This document shows, piece by piece, positions 17,367-27,742 of a DNA stretch of 56,376 nt (its first letter is position 1; each line of letters begins with the position of its first letter). Both the position numbers and the translations under genes were made by a program. Below the pieces are notes generated by a model. That model saw only the letters and a list, made by a program, of their open reading frames with translations. It made no database searches and was not told where the DNA came from. The stretch is from an uncultured Curvibacter sp. (lineage in GTDB: Bacteria > Pseudomonadota > Gammaproteobacteria > Burkholderiales > Burkholderiaceae_C), in assembly GCA_903828535.1 (NCBI GenBank), contig CAIKMN010000013.1, positions 1 through 56,376 of the forward strand, written 5' to 3'.

Positions 17367-18443
17367 TCAGGCCGCGGCCCGACGCAGTCGGTCGGCCACC
17401 CCCTCCCACTCGGCGGATAAGGGGATCGATTGGACCCATATCTCGACCGTGCTGGGTTCGTCCATCTGCCGCAAATCCGCAAACAAGCGGTGCGCTGAAG
17501 CGTCTGCGCTGTCGGGCATTTTGAAGACCTTGACGGCATGGGCCGCGTTGACCCCATCAAAGGGCAGAAACGCCGGCTTTTCTCGAACATACAAGGCAAG
17601 TTGGCCTTTTTGGCCTGCGGGTCCCACCTGCTTTTGAGACGCCGCCCATTTCAACCAGGCCGCTTGCATGTCCGCCAGGCTCATGAGCTTGACCTGGGCC
17701 CGCGGTGCATAGTGCGCCGTCAACGTGCCCGAGGCTTTTGGCGCCTGCTGGGTACTGGCTTGCGTCGCTTGTTCCGGCGACACCAACGGATGACCACACG
17801 CCGACAACACGTGCGTTAAAGCCGCTCTGGACACGCCACCGGGGCGCAATAAAACCGGCATGCCGCGGCTGCAATCGACAATCGAAGATTCAATCCCAAC
17901 CTCGCAGGGGCCGCCGTCCAAAATAAGCAAATCCAGCGTCTCGGTTTTTGGAAACTCTACGGCCACATGCGCCGCGGTGGTCGGGCTGACACGCCCAAAT
18001 CGGTTGGCACTGGGCGCCGCCACGCCTTGCACACCCAAAGCCAGAGCCCTTTTTAAAAGCGCCTGTGCGACCGGGTGTGAGGGGCAACGCAACCCAATGC
18101 TCAACTGGCCTCCTGCCGCCACAGCGGCCACCTCGGGGCGACGCGGCAGGATGAGGGTCAAGGGACCGGGCCAAAAGGCACTCATCAAGGCTTGGGCAAA
18201 GGCGGGCACCTCACTGGCAAAGAGACCCACCTCGCTGGCCTCGGCCACATGCACGATCAGGGGGTGATCGGCGGGGCGGTCTTTGGCTTTAAAAATTTTC
18301 GCCACCGCCGCAGCGTTGTTTGCATCGGCGGCCAAACCGTAGACGGTTTCTGTCGGCAAACCAATCAAGTCCCCCGCCAGCAACGCCAGGGCGGCTTGCT
18401 CAATCGCTTGGGCTTCGCGGGCCCTCAAGGCGTTCAAAATCAT
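17367..18443 (-). CDS. sua5: Threonylcarbamoyl-AMP synthase, Sua5 type
   Basis: Sua5 makes threonylcarbamoyl-AMP from Thr, bicarbonate and ATP, the first step of t6A tRNA modification; TsaB, encoded 4 kb away, acts later. The YrdC domain covers about residues 1-205 (GDLIGLPTETVYGLAADA, IFKAKDRPADHPLIVHV, LDGGPCEVGIESSIVD). A C-terminal Sua5 domain follows after GTLTAHYAPR, which makes this the long form (358 residues) rather than TsaC. The ATG at 18443 lies 16 bp after the purK stop, so purE-purK-sua5 is probably one transcript. Confidence 0.94.
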   Translation of the reverse strand: MILNALRAREAQAIEQAALALLAGDLIGLPTETVYGLAADANNAAAVAKIFKAKDRPADHPLIVHVAEASEVGLFASEVPAFAQALMSAFWPGPLTLILPRRPEVAAVAAGGQLSIGLRCPSHPVAQALLKRALALGVQGVAAPSANRFGRVSPTTAAHVAVEFPKTETLDLLILDGGPCEVGIESSIVDCSRGMPVLLRPGGVSRAALTHVLSACGHPLVSPEQATQASTQQAPKASGTLTAHYAPRAQVKLMSLADMQAAWLKWAASQKQVGPAGQKGQLALYVREKPAFLPFDGVNAAHAVKVFKMPDSADASAHRLFADLRQMDEPSTVEIWVQSIPLSAEWEGVADRLRRAAA

Positions 18444-18459
18444 GGTGCGAGCCGGCCGC

Positions 18460-19641
18460 TCAGAACGCCGAAACGCCCAAACAGGTGGCGGCTTGCAAGG
18501 CCACTTGGCGGGCTTCTTCAGGGGTTTTGGCCGTGATGTTCAGGTGCCCCATTTTGCGACCCGGTTTGGCCTCTTGCTTGCCGTAAAGGTGCAAATGGGT
18601 ACCGGGCAAGGCCAGCACTTTTTCCCAAGGGGGTGCCGCATTTAAAGGGCCCGCAGTGGGCGCGTTTATCGGCCACAAGTCGCCCAACAGGTTCAGCATG
18701 AAGCTGGGGCTGTGCAAGCGCGGCGACGTCAAGGGCAAACCGCACAAGGTGCGCACCTGCAACTCAAACTGCGAGACATCACAGCCGTCCAAGGTGTAGT
18801 GGCCGCTGTTGTGGGGCCTTGGCGCGATTTCGTTGACGACCAAACTGCCGTCTTCCAGCACAAAAAACTCCACACACAAGACGCCAACGTAATCCAAACC
18901 CTCCGCAATGGCTCTGGCACCAGACACCGCTTGTTGGGCCGTATGGGCCGATAGATTGCCCTCATAGACCTCGGTCACGGCCAAAATGCCGTCACGGTGC
19001 AAGTTGCGCTGAACCGGAAAATTGACCACTTGGCCAGATCGGCTTCTCGCCACGATCACCGAACACTCGAGTGCCAAGGGCAGCATTTTTTCGAGCACAC
19101 AAGGCACTTGGCCCAATTGCGCCCAAGCAACGCTCAATTCTTCGCGGTTCTTGACGCGAATTTGGCCTTTGCCGTCGTAACCCAAGCGCGCGGTTTTCAA
19201 AATGCCGGGCAACAAATGGGCTTGAATGGCGCTCAATTGTTCTGCCGTTTCCAGCACAGCATACGGTGCACAGGGCACACCGCATGCGACAAAGTGGGCC
19301 TTTTCGCGGGCACGGTCTTGTGCCACCGACACGCTGGCAGCGGCAGGAGAAACCCCGGTTGATTGCAAAGCCAGTGCCGACAAACTGGCCGCCGGCACAT
19401 TTTCAAACTCGGTGGTCACCGCGGCGCAAAGCGCTCCAAATTCCTGCAACGCTTGGGGGTCTTCGTAGTCGGCTTGCCAGTGGTGGTGACTGACTCGGCC
19501 AGCGGGACTGTGGGGATCGGGGTCCAACACCGCCGTGAAATACCCCATTTGTTGAGCCGCATGCACAAACATGCGCCCCAATTGACCCCCGCCCAAGACG
19601 CCCAAGGTGGCGCCCGGTAATATCACCGCGGCCGCGCTCAT
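18460..19641 (-). CDS. purK: N5-carboxyaminoimidazole ribonucleotide synthase PurK
   Basis: PurK uses ATP and bicarbonate to carboxylate AIR to N5-CAIR in purine synthesis. The ATP-grasp enzyme shows [20 protein letters not shown] at the N-terminus, [12 protein letters not shown], the metal-binding [25 protein letters not shown] and the C-terminal [17 protein letters not shown]. The length of 393 residues is normal. Its start overlaps the purE stop by 4 bp, so the two are coupled. Confidence 0.96.
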   Translation of the reverse strand: MSAAAVILPGATLGVLGGGQLGRMFVHAAQQMGYFTAVLDPDPHSPAGRVSHHHWQADYEDPQALQEFGALCAAVTTEFENVPAASLSALALQSTGVSPAAASVSVAQDRAREKAHFVACGVPCAPYAVLETAEQLSAIQAHLLPGILKTARLGYDGKGQIRVKNREELSVAWAQLGQVPCVLEKMLPLALECSVIVARSRSGQVVNFPVQRNLHRDGILAVTEVYEGNLSAHTAQQAVSGARAIAEGLDYVGVLCVEFFVLEDGSLVVNEIAPRPHNSGHYTLDGCDVSQFELQVRTLCGLPLTSPRLHSPSFMLNLLGDLWPINAPTAGPLNAAPPWEKVLALPGTHLHLYGKQEAKPGRKMGHLNITAKTPEEARQVALQAATCLGVSAF

Positions 19642-20165
19642 GCTTGGGCCGGCGGCAAAGTCATGGCTTGAGCAGCCTGGGTTTGAGCCAAGCGATAGGC
19701 CGCCAACATCGAACCCAAAGCCGGGTTGTGCAGCGCCATCATGGCGACCGCAAACAACGCGGCATTGGCGGCGCCCGCTTGACCGATGGCAAAGGTCGCC
19801 ACCGGTATGCCTTTGGGCATTTGCACAATGCTGTGCAAAGAATCCACACCGTTCAAGTGTTTACTGGCGACCGGCACCCCCAAAACAGGGACGGTCGTTT
19901 TGGCCGCCAACATGCCTGGCAAATGGGCAGCGCCGCCGGCGCCTGCAATGATGGCTTGAAGGCCTCGCCCCTGTGCTTGTTCAGCGTAAGCAAACAAGTC
20001 ATCCGGCATGCGGTGCGCCGAAACCACGCGGGCCTCATGGGCAATTCCAAAATGTTGAAGCACTTCGACGGCCGGTTGCATGGTGTCCCAATCACTGCTG
20101 GAACCCATGACGACGCCGATCAAAGGGGGCGGCGAGGACGATCGTGAAGGCAAAGGTGAAGACAT
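19638..20165 (-). CDS. purE: N5-carboxyaminoimidazole ribonucleotide mutase PurE
   Basis: PurE rearranges N5-CAIR to CAIR, the step after PurK. The class I motifs are present: [12 protein letters not shown], the catalytic His in [11 protein letters not shown], and [13 protein letters not shown]. The 175-residue protein has a Ser/Pro-rich extension of about 14 residues at the N-terminus, so the true start may be slightly internal, though no better codon precedes the core. It heads the purE-purK-sua5 run and is divergent from cnoX. Confidence 0.95.
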   Translation of the reverse strand: MSSPLPSRSSSPPPLIGVVMGSSSDWDTMQPAVEVLQHFGIAHEARVVSAHRMPDDLFAYAEQAQGRGLQAIIAGAGGAAHLPGMLAAKTTVPVLGVPVASKHLNGVDSLHSIVQMPKGIPVATFAIGQAGAANAALFAVAMMALHNPALGSMLAAYRLAQTQAAQAMTLPPAQA

Positions 20166-20339
20166 AAATGGTCGTGGGTTGGATAAGCTGGCGAAAGGCC
20201 TTTAGGTCTGTCAATGCGCTTGGCTTGTTGGCAGAGTCTTGAATTTTACTTTTTAGCGCCCAAGCCCTTAACATTTCGCCAAAATAGCGGTTTTGAAGTT
20301 TTCTCAGCCCTTTTTTAGCCCTTTTTAGAACGCCCCAAT

Positions 20340-21308
20340 ATGATCGATGTGACCCAACACAATTTTGAGCAAGAGGTGCTTGAAGCCTCCGCGACCACGC
20401 CGGTCTTGATCGACTTTTGGGCGCCATGGTGTGGCCCCTGTAAAACCTTGGGTCCCGTGCTTGAAAAGCTCGAAGCCGATTATCAAGGCCGCTTCAAGCT
20501 GGCCAAAGTTGACTCGGATCAAGAGCCTCAATTGGCCGGTGCTTTTGGCATTCGCAGCATCCCCACTTGTGTTTTGATGGTGAGCGGCAAACCCGTCGAT
20601 GGTTTCATGGGCGCACAAAGCGAGGGCCAGTTGCGCGCATTTTTGGACAAACATCTCCCCACGAAAGAAGCCCTTCACGCCGAAGCTGAAACCGAGGCCG
20701 CAGAGGCCCTGATTCAAGCCGGCGACACCGAGGCCGCCTTGGCCAAATTGGCAGAGGCTTTAACCGCCGACCCCAGCAACGATGAGGCGCGCTTCGATTA
20801 CGCCAAACTGTTGATCGCCGGCGGCGCTTTTGAAGAGGCCCACTCGGTGCTGAAAGACCCCTTGGCCCGGATCCCAAAACCCTTGCGGTTTGAGGCCTTG
20901 GCCACCTGGTTGTACGCCATAGAATACGTCGATAGCCAAGCCTTTGCGGGCCAATTCGGCGGCTGGGAACGGCCCCAATTCGACGCCAAGATTGCCGAAA
21001 ACAAACGCGACTTTGAAACACGCTATGCCAAGGCCGCCGCCTTGTTATCGGCCGGCTTGCTGGCCGAGTCCATGGACGAATTGCTGGAAATCGTCCTGCG
21101 TGACCGCGCCTGGAACCAAGAACTGGCGCGCAAAACCGTGGTCGCCATTTTGGAACTGTTAACACCGCCCAAACCCAAGGGGGGCGGCGAGGCGGGCAAC
21201 AAAACCGCTGGTGGCATTGAGCTGGCGGGCAAGGCCGTGGCCGCGCTAGACCCCCAGGCTGAGATGGTGGCGCGCTATCGTCGCAAACTCAGCATGGCGC
21301 TGAATTGA
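20340..21308 (+). CDS. cnoX: Thioredoxin-TPR co-chaperone CnoX (YbbN)
   Basis: The thioredoxin domain (residues 1-108) has an intact WCGPC active site, unlike E. coli CnoX where it reads SQHC, so a redox role is likely here. TPR-like helices follow from about residue 115 (EAAEALIQAGDTEAALAKLAEAL) to about 260. CnoX in the known family protects substrates and hands them to GroEL after oxidative stress. The ATG at 20340 is not preceded by a good ribosome-binding site; the leader carries the duplicated motif AGCCCTTTTTT. It lies on the plus strand between purE and purC. Confidence 0.9.
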   Translation: MIDVTQHNFEQEVLEASATTPVLIDFWAPWCGPCKTLGPVLEKLEADYQGRFKLAKVDSDQEPQLAGAFGIRSIPTCVLMVSGKPVDGFMGAQSEGQLRAFLDKHLPTKEALHAEAETEAAEALIQAGDTEAALAKLAEALTADPSNDEARFDYAKLLIAGGAFEEAHSVLKDPLARIPKPLRFEALATWLYAIEYVDSQAFAGQFGGWERPQFDAKIAENKRDFETRYAKAAALLSAGLLAESMDELLEIVLRDRAWNQELARKTVVAILELLTPPKPKGGGEAGNKTAGGIELAGKAVAALDPQAEMVARYRRKLSMALN

Positions 21309-21334
21309 GCCTTAAGCCTTAAGCCCCTTAAACA

Positions 21335-22273
21335 CTACATCGGCAAGCCGGTTAAACGCGCCAAGGACTCGCGGTATTTGGCCGCGGTCTTTTCAATTAC
21401 CTCGGGTGGCAATTTTGGCGCTGGCGCTGTTTTGTCCCAAGGCTGGCCATTGACCTGCGCTGTTTCCAACCAGTCGCGCACAAATTGCTTGTCATAGCTG
21501 GGGGGGTTTTCGCCGGCGGCGAAGGCGGCGTCGTAGCCTTCAACGGGCCAGTAACGTGAACTGTCGGGGGTCAACACCTCGTCCATCAAGACCAATTGGC
21601 CCTCGGCATCCAGGCCAAATTCAAACTTGGTGTCGGCGATGATCATGCCTTTTTTGAGGGCCATTTCATACGCTGTTTTGTAGAGCGCGATGCTGATGTC
21701 TCGGATGCGGGTGGCCAAGTCCAGGCCCAGCAGGTCCACGGTTTTTTCAAACGTGATATTTTCGTCGTGTTCGCCCATTTCCGCTTTGGCCGCGGGCGTA
21801 TAAATGGGCTCGGGTAAACGCGAGGCGTTTTTCAAACTGCCGGGCAAGGGCACACCGCAAACCGATTGGCTTGCCTGGTATTCCTTCCAGCCGCTGCCTG
21901 CCAAATAGCCACGCACCACGGCCTCCACCGGTATTGGTTTAAGGCGCTTGACCAACATGGAACGCCCGCGCACCTGGGCGCGTTCTTCGGCCTTGACCAC
22001 GCTTTCGGGCGCATCGCCGGTGAGGTGATTCGGACAAATGGCGCCCAAATGGCCAAACCAAAAGAGCGCCATTTCTGTCAGCAAAGCGCCTTTGCCGGGA
22101 ATGGGTTCACCCATGATGACATCAAAGGCGGACAAGCGATCGCTGGCCACCATCAGGATGCGGTCATCGCCCACCGCGTAGTTGTCGCGCACCTTGCCCC
22201 GCGCCAGCAACGGCAGGGAATGAAGGTCGGAGGTATGGAGTGCGCTGAAGGACGAGGCGGGGTTCATGTTCAT
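21335..22273 (-). CDS. purC: SAICAR synthase PurC
   Basis: PurC condenses CAIR with aspartate to SAICAR in purine synthesis. The N-terminal [43 protein letters not shown] and the C-terminal [14 protein letters not shown] are characteristic. The 312-residue form is the long type usual in beta-proteobacteria. Start codons at 22273 and 22267 are both possible. It lies 3 bp after fba on the same strand, so fba-purC are likely co-transcribed; purE and purK lie beyond the oppositely oriented cnoX. Confidence 0.96.
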   Translation of the reverse strand: MNMNPASSFSALHTSDLHSLPLLARGKVRDNYAVGDDRILMVASDRLSAFDVIMGEPIPGKGALLTEMALFWFGHLGAICPNHLTGDAPESVVKAEERAQVRGRSMLVKRLKPIPVEAVVRGYLAGSGWKEYQASQSVCGVPLPGSLKNASRLPEPIYTPAAKAEMGEHDENITFEKTVDLLGLDLATRIRDISIALYKTAYEMALKKGMIIADTKFEFGLDAEGQLVLMDEVLTPDSSRYWPVEGYDAAFAAGENPPSYDKQFVRDWLETAQVNGQPWDKTAPAPKLPPEVIEKTAAKYRESLARLTGLPM

Positions 22274-22276
22274 TCT

Positions 22277-23341
22277 TCAGTTCACCACTTGCGCCAATTC
22301 ACCCTTGGCGTATCGAGCAGCAACGACTTGCAAACTATCGCCTTTGATCTTGGCGGCTTGACCTTCGCAGCCGAACTCGATGTAGCGTTGCTTGCAAATT
22401 TGCTTGGCGGCCTCGCGAGCGGGTTTTAGCCATTCGCGGGCGTCAAATTTGTCGGGGTTTTCAAACAAGAATTTGCGAACGGCACCGGTCATGGCCAAAC
22501 GAATGTCAGTGTCAATGTTGATTTTGCGGACGCCAAATTGAATGGCCTTCTGAATTTCTTCCACTGGCACGCCGTAAGTTTCTTTCATATTGCCGCCGTA
22601 TTGGCGAATGAGGGCCAGCAGCTCTTGGGGCACGCTGGACGAGCCATGCATGACCAAGTGGGTATTGGGGATGCGGCGGTTGATTTCTTTGATGCGTTCA
22701 ATAGCCAAAATGTCGCCGGTGGGCTTGCGGGTGAACTTGTAGGCACCGTGACTGGTGCCGATGGCAATGGCCAAGGCATCCAACTGCGTTTGCTTGACAA
22801 AGTCGGCCGCCTGTTCAGGGTCCGTCAACAACTGGTCTTGCGTCATCACGGCGTCGGTGCCGTGGCCGTCTTCTTTGTCGCCTTGCATGGTTTCGAGGGA
22901 GCCGAGGCAGCCCAACTCACCCTCCACGCTGACCCCCAATTTGTGTGCCATGGCCACCACTTGCCGCGTCACGTCCACGTTGTACTCAAAACTGGCAATG
23001 GTCTTGCCGTCGGCCTCCAAGCTGCCGTCCATCATGACCGAGCTGAAGCCCAATTCAATCGCGCCTTGGCAAACCGCTGGGCTCTGGCCGTGGTCTTGGT
23101 GCATGACCAGAGGGATGTGCGGATAGGATTCGACGGCCGCCGAAATCAGGTGCTTGATAAACGCTTCACCCGCGTATTTGCGCGCGCCTGCGCTGGCTTG
23201 CAGAATGACCGGCGCGCCCACTTCGTCGGCCGCTGCCATGACGGCCTGCACTTGTTCCAAGTTGTTGACGTTGAAGGCTGGAATGCCATATTGGTTGGCG
23301 GCTGCGTGGTCCAGCAGTTCGCGCATCGAAACGAGTGCCAT
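22277..23341 (-). CDS. fba: Class II fructose-bisphosphate aldolase
   Basis: This zinc enzyme splits fructose 1,6-bisphosphate to triose phosphates. The metal-site motif [18 protein letters not shown], then [28 protein letters not shown] and [10 protein letters not shown] are those of the class IIB Calvin-cycle type found in Burkholderiales. The 354-residue length is usual. The ATG at 23341 has AGGAG upstream. It is followed directly by purC. Confidence 0.96.
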   Translation of the reverse strand: MALVSMRELLDHAAANQYGIPAFNVNNLEQVQAVMAAADEVGAPVILQASAGARKYAGEAFIKHLISAAVESYPHIPLVMHQDHGQSPAVCQGAIELGFSSVMMDGSLEADGKTIASFEYNVDVTRQVVAMAHKLGVSVEGELGCLGSLETMQGDKEDGHGTDAVMTQDQLLTDPEQAADFVKQTQLDALAIAIGTSHGAYKFTRKPTGDILAIERIKEINRRIPNTHLVMHGSSSVPQELLALIRQYGGNMKETYGVPVEEIQKAIQFGVRKINIDTDIRLAMTGAVRKFLFENPDKFDAREWLKPAREAAKQICKQRYIEFGCEGQAAKIKGDSLQVVAARYAKGELAQVVN

Positions 23342-23392
23342 AAAGAATGCTCCTAAGTTAAAAATCTTTTTGGCTGGGCGGCCTTTTGTTTT

Positions 23393-24352
23393 TTATAGGC
23401 CCAGCATCAATTCCAAATTCTGTACAGCGGCACCACCGGCGCCTTTGCCCAGGTTGTCCAAACGGGCGATCAACACCGCATGACCATGGGCGTCGTTGCC
23501 AAACACGCGCAACTCCAATTGGTTGGTGTTGTTCAAAGCAAGCGCGTCTAGTTTTTGATTGTCGGTAGCGGGCTGCACGCTAACCCAGCCACCTTGCGCC
23601 ACGCTGTCAGCGTAATGCTGAGCCAAGGTTTGGTGCAGGTCCGCCAAGGTGGGTTTCGTGGGTAAGCTCGCCAAATGCAAGGGCAATTGAACCAACATGC
23701 CTTGCTTGAAATTACCCACGGCGGGCACAAAAACAGGACGGGTCTTTAAGCCGGTGTAGGCCATGATTTCGGGAATGTGTTTGTGCTCTAGGCCCAAGGC
23801 ATACGCCTCAAACAAAGGCGCTTCCCCTTTTTCATAGGCTTCAATCATGGGCCGTCCACCGCCTGAATAACCACTGACGGAGGGCAAGCAAAGGGGCGTG
23901 TCGGCGGGCAAAACGCCCGCTTCGATCAAAGGACGTAACAGGGCAATGGCCCCCGTGGCGTAGCAGCCCGGATTGGCCACTCGCTGCGCCTGTCGAACGC
24001 GGTCGGCTTGGCCTGGGGTCAATTCTGGAAAACCATAGACCCACCCCGGGCTGACACGATGGGCCGTTGAGGCATCAATGATTTTCGGGCCCGCTCGCCC
24101 TGTTTCCGCGGCGATGGCATCCACCATGGCCACGGTTTCACGGGCTGCGTCATCGTGCAAACACAAAATCACCAGGTCGGCTTGGGCCAACAGCTCGCGC
24201 TTGGCTGCGGGGTCTTTGCGTCGATCAGGCGCAATGCTGAGCATCTCAACAGCAGGCATTTTTAGCAGCCGTTCCCGAATTTGCAGGCCGGTGGTGCCCG
24301 CTTCACCGTCGATAAAAACCCTGGCCAGAACGGCTTTTTTGGAAGAAGTCAT
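23393..24352 (-). CDS. argC: N-acetyl-gamma-glutamyl-phosphate reductase ArgC (type 2)
   Basis: ArgC reduces N-acetylglutamyl phosphate in arginine synthesis. The NADP-binding start [18 protein letters not shown], the catalytic Cys in [14 protein letters not shown], and the His in [10 protein letters not shown] are present. At 319 residues it is the short type 2 form. I prefer the ATG at 24352 to a TTG at 24361. It is divergent from sucC across about 130 bp, which must contain both promoters; I could not pick convincing -35/-10 boxes. Confidence 0.94.
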   Translation of the reverse strand: MTSSKKAVLARVFIDGEAGTTGLQIRERLLKMPAVEMLSIAPDRRKDPAAKRELLAQADLVILCLHDDAARETVAMVDAIAAETGRAGPKIIDASTAHRVSPGWVYGFPELTPGQADRVRQAQRVANPGCYATGAIALLRPLIEAGVLPADTPLCLPSVSGYSGGGRPMIEAYEKGEAPLFEAYALGLEHKHIPEIMAYTGLKTRPVFVPAVGNFKQGMLVQLPLHLASLPTKPTLADLHQTLAQHYADSVAQGGWVSVQPATDNQKLDALALNNTNQLELRVFGNDAHGHAVLIARLDNLGKGAGGAAVQNLELMLGL

Positions 24353-24483
24353 GCGCGTCAATCTTGAAAAAGGAGGCCAATCTGATCAGCTTGTCAGGAA
24401 TCTGGAAGATTGGCGCGATGCAACATGATACATTTCTGCGCTGTTTACACGCACTTTTTTCACCCTTTCCTGAGAGAGCCCTC

Positions 24484-25644
24484 ATGAAGATTCACGAATA
24501 CCAAGGCAAGGAAATCTTGCGCCAATTTGGAGTGCCCGTTCCCCGTGGCATCCCCGCTTTCACCGTTCAAGAAGCCGTTGAAGCCGCTCAAAAGCTGGGC
24601 GGCCCCGTGTGGGTCGTCAAGGCCCAAATCCACGCCGGTGGCCGTGGCAAGGGCGGTGGCGTGAAAGTGGCCAAAACCATTGACGACGTCAAACGCCTGG
24701 CTTCCGAAATTTTGGGCATGCAACTCAAAACCCATCAAACAGGCCCTGAAGGTCAAAAAGTGCGTCGCTTGTACATCGAAGATGGCGCCGACATTCAAAA
24801 AGAATATTACGTCTCGGTCGTGACCGACCGTGCCTCCCAAAAAGTGGCGTTCATCGCTTCCAGCGAAGGCGGCATGGACATTGAGGAAGTGGCGCATTCC
24901 ACCCCCGAAAAGATCATCACCGAATTCATTGATCCTTTGACCGGTTTGGGCGACGCCCAAGCCCGCAAAATCGCCGAATTGATTGGCATGCCCGCCGACT
25001 CCGTGGCACAAGCTGCTGATATCTTCCAAAAGCTGTATCAGTGCTACATGGCCACTGATGCTTCATTGGTTGAAATCAACCCCTTGAACCGCGACTCTAA
25101 AGGCAATGTGATTGCGCTGGACGCCAAGTTCAACTTTGACGCAAACGCCCTGTTCCGCCATCCTGAAATCGTGGCTTACCGCGATTTGGACGAAGAAGAC
25201 CCCGCAGAAGTCGAAGCCTCTAAATTTGACTTGGCTTACATCTCGCTCGATGGCAACATCGGTTGCTTGGTGAACGGCGCTGGATTGGCCATGGCGACCA
25301 TGGACACCATCAAGTTGTTTGGCGGCGAGCCCGCCAACTTCTTGGATGTGGGCGGTGGCGCCACCGCTGAAAAAGTAACCGAGGCCTTCAAGATCATGTT
25401 GGGCAACCCCAATGTGAAAGGTATTTTGGTCAACATTTTTGGCGGCATCATGAAATGCGACACCATCGCCACCGGTGTGATCACCGCTTGTAAAGCCGTG
25501 AACTTGTCGGTCCCTTTGGTGGTGCGCATGAAGGGCACCAACGAAGAGCTGGGCAAAAAACTGCTCGCCGAGTCGGGTCTGCCCATCATTGCGGCCGACA
25601 CCATGGCCGAAGCGGCCACCAAAATTGTCGCTGCCGTTAAGTAA
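24484..25644 (+). CDS. sucC: Succinyl-CoA ligase beta subunit SucC
   Basis: SucC is the ATP-grasp subunit that, with SucD, interconverts succinyl-CoA and succinate in the TCA cycle. The start [20 protein letters not shown], the ATP-binding [24 protein letters not shown] and the grip [11 protein letters not shown] are diagnostic. I choose the ATG at 24484, giving 386 residues, the normal length, although the frame is open from 24364. A GAGAG ribosome-binding site precedes it. sucD follows after 15 bp. Confidence 0.97.
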   Translation: MKIHEYQGKEILRQFGVPVPRGIPAFTVQEAVEAAQKLGGPVWVVKAQIHAGGRGKGGGVKVAKTIDDVKRLASEILGMQLKTHQTGPEGQKVRRLYIEDGADIQKEYYVSVVTDRASQKVAFIASSEGGMDIEEVAHSTPEKIITEFIDPLTGLGDAQARKIAELIGMPADSVAQAADIFQKLYQCYMATDASLVEINPLNRDSKGNVIALDAKFNFDANALFRHPEIVAYRDLDEEDPAEVEASKFDLAYISLDGNIGCLVNGAGLAMATMDTIKLFGGEPANFLDVGGGATAEKVTEAFKIMLGNPNVKGILVNIFGGIMKCDTIATGVITACKAVNLSVPLVVRMKGTNEELGKKLLAESGLPIIAADTMAEAATKIVAAVK

Positions 25645-25659
25645 GCCCGGAGAACCAAC

Positions 25660-26556
25660 ATGTCGATCTACATCAATAAAGACACCAAAGTCATTACCCA
25701 AGGCATTACCGGTAAAACGGGTCAGTTTCACACTGAAAAGTGCCAAGAGTACGCCAATGGCAAAAATGCTTTTGTCGCGGGCGTAAACCCCAAAAAGGCC
25801 GGCGAATCCATTTTCAACATCCCTATTTACGCTTCCGTCAAAGAAGCTGCCACCCAAACTGGCGCCACCGTTTCGGTCATTTACGTGCCCCCAGCTGGCG
25901 CTGCTGCAGCCATCTGGGAGGCGGTTGAAGCCGACTTGGACATGGCCATTTGCATCACTGAAGGCATTCCCGTGCGCGACATGCTCGAAGTGCGCAACAA
26001 AATGAAGGCCAAAGAAGCCGCTGGCGGCAAAAAGACCTTGTTGTTGGGTCCCAACTGCCCCGGCATCATCACGCCCGAAGAAATCAAAATCGGCATCATG
26101 CCGGGTCACATTCACCGCAAGGGTCGCATTGGCGTGGTCAGCCGCTCCGGTACTTTGACTTATGAGGCGGTGGCCATGTTGACCGAAGTCGGCTTGGGTC
26201 AATCGACCGCGGTGGGCATCGGGGGTGATCCCATCAATGGCTTGAAACACATTGATGTCATGAAGGCCTTCAACGACGACCCAGACACAGACGCGGTCAT
26301 CATGATTGGCGAAATTGGCGGTCCCGATGAAGCAGAAGCCGCTTTGTGGTGCAAGGCCAATATGAAGAAACCCATCGTTGGCTTTATTGCCGGCGTGACG
26401 GCGCCTCCCGGCAAACGCATGGGCCACGCAGGGGCTTTGATCTCTGGCGGCGCTGATACAGCCGATGCCAAACTGGCTATCATGGAAGAATGTGGTTTCA
26501 TCGTGACCCGCAACCCTTCCGAATTGGGCAAATTACTCAAAGCCCAACTCAAATAA
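25660..26556 (+). CDS. sucD: Succinyl-CoA ligase alpha subunit SucD
   Basis: SucD binds CoA and carries the phosphohistidine. Visible are the CoA-binding [40 protein letters not shown], and the active-site His in [14 protein letters not shown]. The 298-residue length is normal. GGAG precedes the ATG at 25660. It forms an operon with sucC, and the TerC gene follows on the same strand. Confidence 0.97.
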   Translation: MSIYINKDTKVITQGITGKTGQFHTEKCQEYANGKNAFVAGVNPKKAGESIFNIPIYASVKEAATQTGATVSVIYVPPAGAAAAIWEAVEADLDMAICITEGIPVRDMLEVRNKMKAKEAAGGKKTLLLGPNCPGIITPEEIKIGIMPGHIHRKGRIGVVSRSGTLTYEAVAMLTEVGLGQSTAVGIGGDPINGLKHIDVMKAFNDDPDTDAVIMIGEIGGPDEAEAALWCKANMKKPIVGFIAGVTAPPGKRMGHAGALISGGADTADAKLAIMEECGFIVTRNPSELGKLLKAQLK

Positions 26557-26621
26557 GGCCAAACCGAACCCAAACAGGTTTAAATATCAACCTCGCTCCT
26601 CTGAATTTATTTAACTTTGAC

Positions 26622-27335
26622 TTGGGGTTGGCACTGCAAAGTGCTGACTTCTGGTTGGGGCTACTCAAAATCATGGGCGTGAACTTGTTGATGTCGGGCG
26701 AAAACGCCGTTTCTATCGCCTTAGCCGCCCGTGACCTGCCCGGCCCGCAAAGACAAAAAGCCATCTGGTTAGGGGCTCTTTTTGCGGTCATTCTGCGCGT
26801 TGTGCTCACTTTTGTGGCCGTTGAATTACTGGCTTTGCCTTATGTTCAATTGCTCGGTGGTTTGGCTTTGGTTTGGATCGGCGTTCAATTGATGAACGAT
26901 GAGACTGATGAGGTTGAGCACCACCACCCTGTTCATCATTTATGGGGCGCCGTTCGCATTATCTTGATCGCCGACTTGGTCATGAGCCTGGACAACGTCA
27001 TCGCCGTGGCGGCAGCGGCCAAAGGAAGCCCTTTGTTGCTCATTTTGGGATTAGTGACCAGCGCACCGATTGTGGTGCTTGGCAGCGCCATGTTGATCAA
27101 AATCATGGCGCAGTATCCAATCATCATTAAATTGGGTGCGGCGCTGATTGGTTGGGTCGCCGGAGAAACCATTTGTAACGATCGTGCTTTGTCTGCATAC
27201 CTGGCTCAATGGCAACTGTTTTTGCCAGAACACATTACTTTAACAACCCTGATATCGGCAACGTGTTCAGTTCTGGTCGTTGTTTTAGGGCTTAGAAAAC
27301 AATCTAAAACCAATATTTCCGAAAAAAAGTTATGA
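26622..27335 (+). CDS. TerC family integral membrane protein (YjbE type)
   Basis: Seven or so hydrophobic segments and the two family motifs, MSGENAVSIALAARDLP and IADLVMSLDNVIAVAAAA, mark a TerC/YjbE transporter. Related proteins are linked to metal-ion, mainly manganese, export; the substrate here is not deducible. No ATG or GTG lies between the sucD stop and the conserved domain. The TTG at 26622 gives 237 residues, the usual length, but has no visible ribosome-binding site; a frame open from 26490 would overlap sucD. The stop overlaps the next start (ATGA). Downstream position after sucCD is common in Comamonadaceae. Confidence 0.82.
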   Translation: MGLALQSADFWLGLLKIMGVNLLMSGENAVSIALAARDLPGPQRQKAIWLGALFAVILRVVLTFVAVELLALPYVQLLGGLALVWIGVQLMNDETDEVEHHHPVHHLWGAVRIILIADLVMSLDNVIAVAAAAKGSPLLLILGLVTSAPIVVLGSAMLIKIMAQYPIIIKLGAALIGWVAGETICNDRALSAYLAQWQLFLPEHITLTTLISATCSVLVVVLGLRKQSKTNISEKKL

Positions 27336-27439
27336 AAAAAGACGCTGGCTTGACCTTGATTCAACTCATGATCGTGATTGCCGCCATTGGCATCATCGGC
27401 AGCATGGCTTTTAGGGCCTTGAGCCAGCAAGGCTTCTAA
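27332..27439 (+). CDS. 35-residue type IV pilin N-terminal stub
   Basis: The ATG at 27332 overlaps the TerC stop in ATGA and opens 35 codons ending in TAA at 27437. The product begins MKKDAGLTLIQLMIVIAAIG, which is the prepilin cleavage and methylation segment with the short basic leader. The invariant Glu at +5 of mature pilins is Gln here. A full pilin of about 140 residues is expected after such a segment, but the frame ends after FRALSQQGF. A relic of pilA or a small membrane peptide are both possible. I see no pilin body in the 36 bp before infA. Confidence 0.7.
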   Translation: MKKDAGLTLIQLMIVIAAIGIIGSMAFRALSQQGF

Positions 27440-27464
27440 ATCCAGGGCCAGGGCCTCCCCAACC

Positions 27465-27485
27465 AAAAAAATCGCTCAGCGAGCG
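27465..27485 (-). terminator. Intrinsic terminator of infA
   Basis: On the minus strand CGCTC-GCT-GAGCG forms a 5-bp GC-rich hairpin followed by seven T. The hairpin includes the last sense codons and the stop codon of infA. Confidence 0.75.
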
Positions 27486-27742
27486 TTTGGTGGTCTTCTG
27501 ACTGGTGCCGCAGGCGCTCTGCCTTCTATGTGACGGAACTTGATGCGTCCCTTGCTTAAATCGTAAGGGGACAGCTCCAAAGACACCTTATCACCTGCCA
27601 AAATCCTAATGTGGTTTTTGCGCATTTTGCCTGCTGAATAGGCAATCAATTGGTGTCCGTTTTCAAGGGTCACGCGAAAACGGGTATCGGGCAATACCTC
27701 GTTGACGACCCCCATCATCTCAATCAGTTCTTCTTTCGCCAT
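27476..27742 (-). CDS. infA: Translation initiation factor IF-1
   Basis: IF-1 occupies the ribosomal A site during initiation. The single OB fold is plain: [47 protein letters not shown] is present across residues 1-47 in family form, followed by [20 protein letters not shown]. At 88 residues it has a Pro/Arg-rich tail, as in the long IF-1 paralogue of beta-proteobacteria. GAGGGG precedes the ATG at 27742. It is transcribed away from the putative origin, and its promoter must lie in the AT-rich flank of that region. Confidence 0.95.
   Translation of the reverse strand: MAKEELIEMMGVVNEVLPDTRFRVTLENGHQLIAYSAGKMRKNHIRILAGDKVSLELSPYDLSKGRIKFRHIEGRAPAAPVRRPPNAR

Noticed and set aside
24353-24483. 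Sigma-70 promoter boxes for argC and sucC
   Set aside because: Several weak TTG-starting hexamers occur, but none has a good partner at 16-18 bp, so I did not list them.
25063-26427. Long open frame antisense to sucC-sucD (454 codons)
   Set aside because: It crosses two conserved genes on the other strand and has shadow-like composition.
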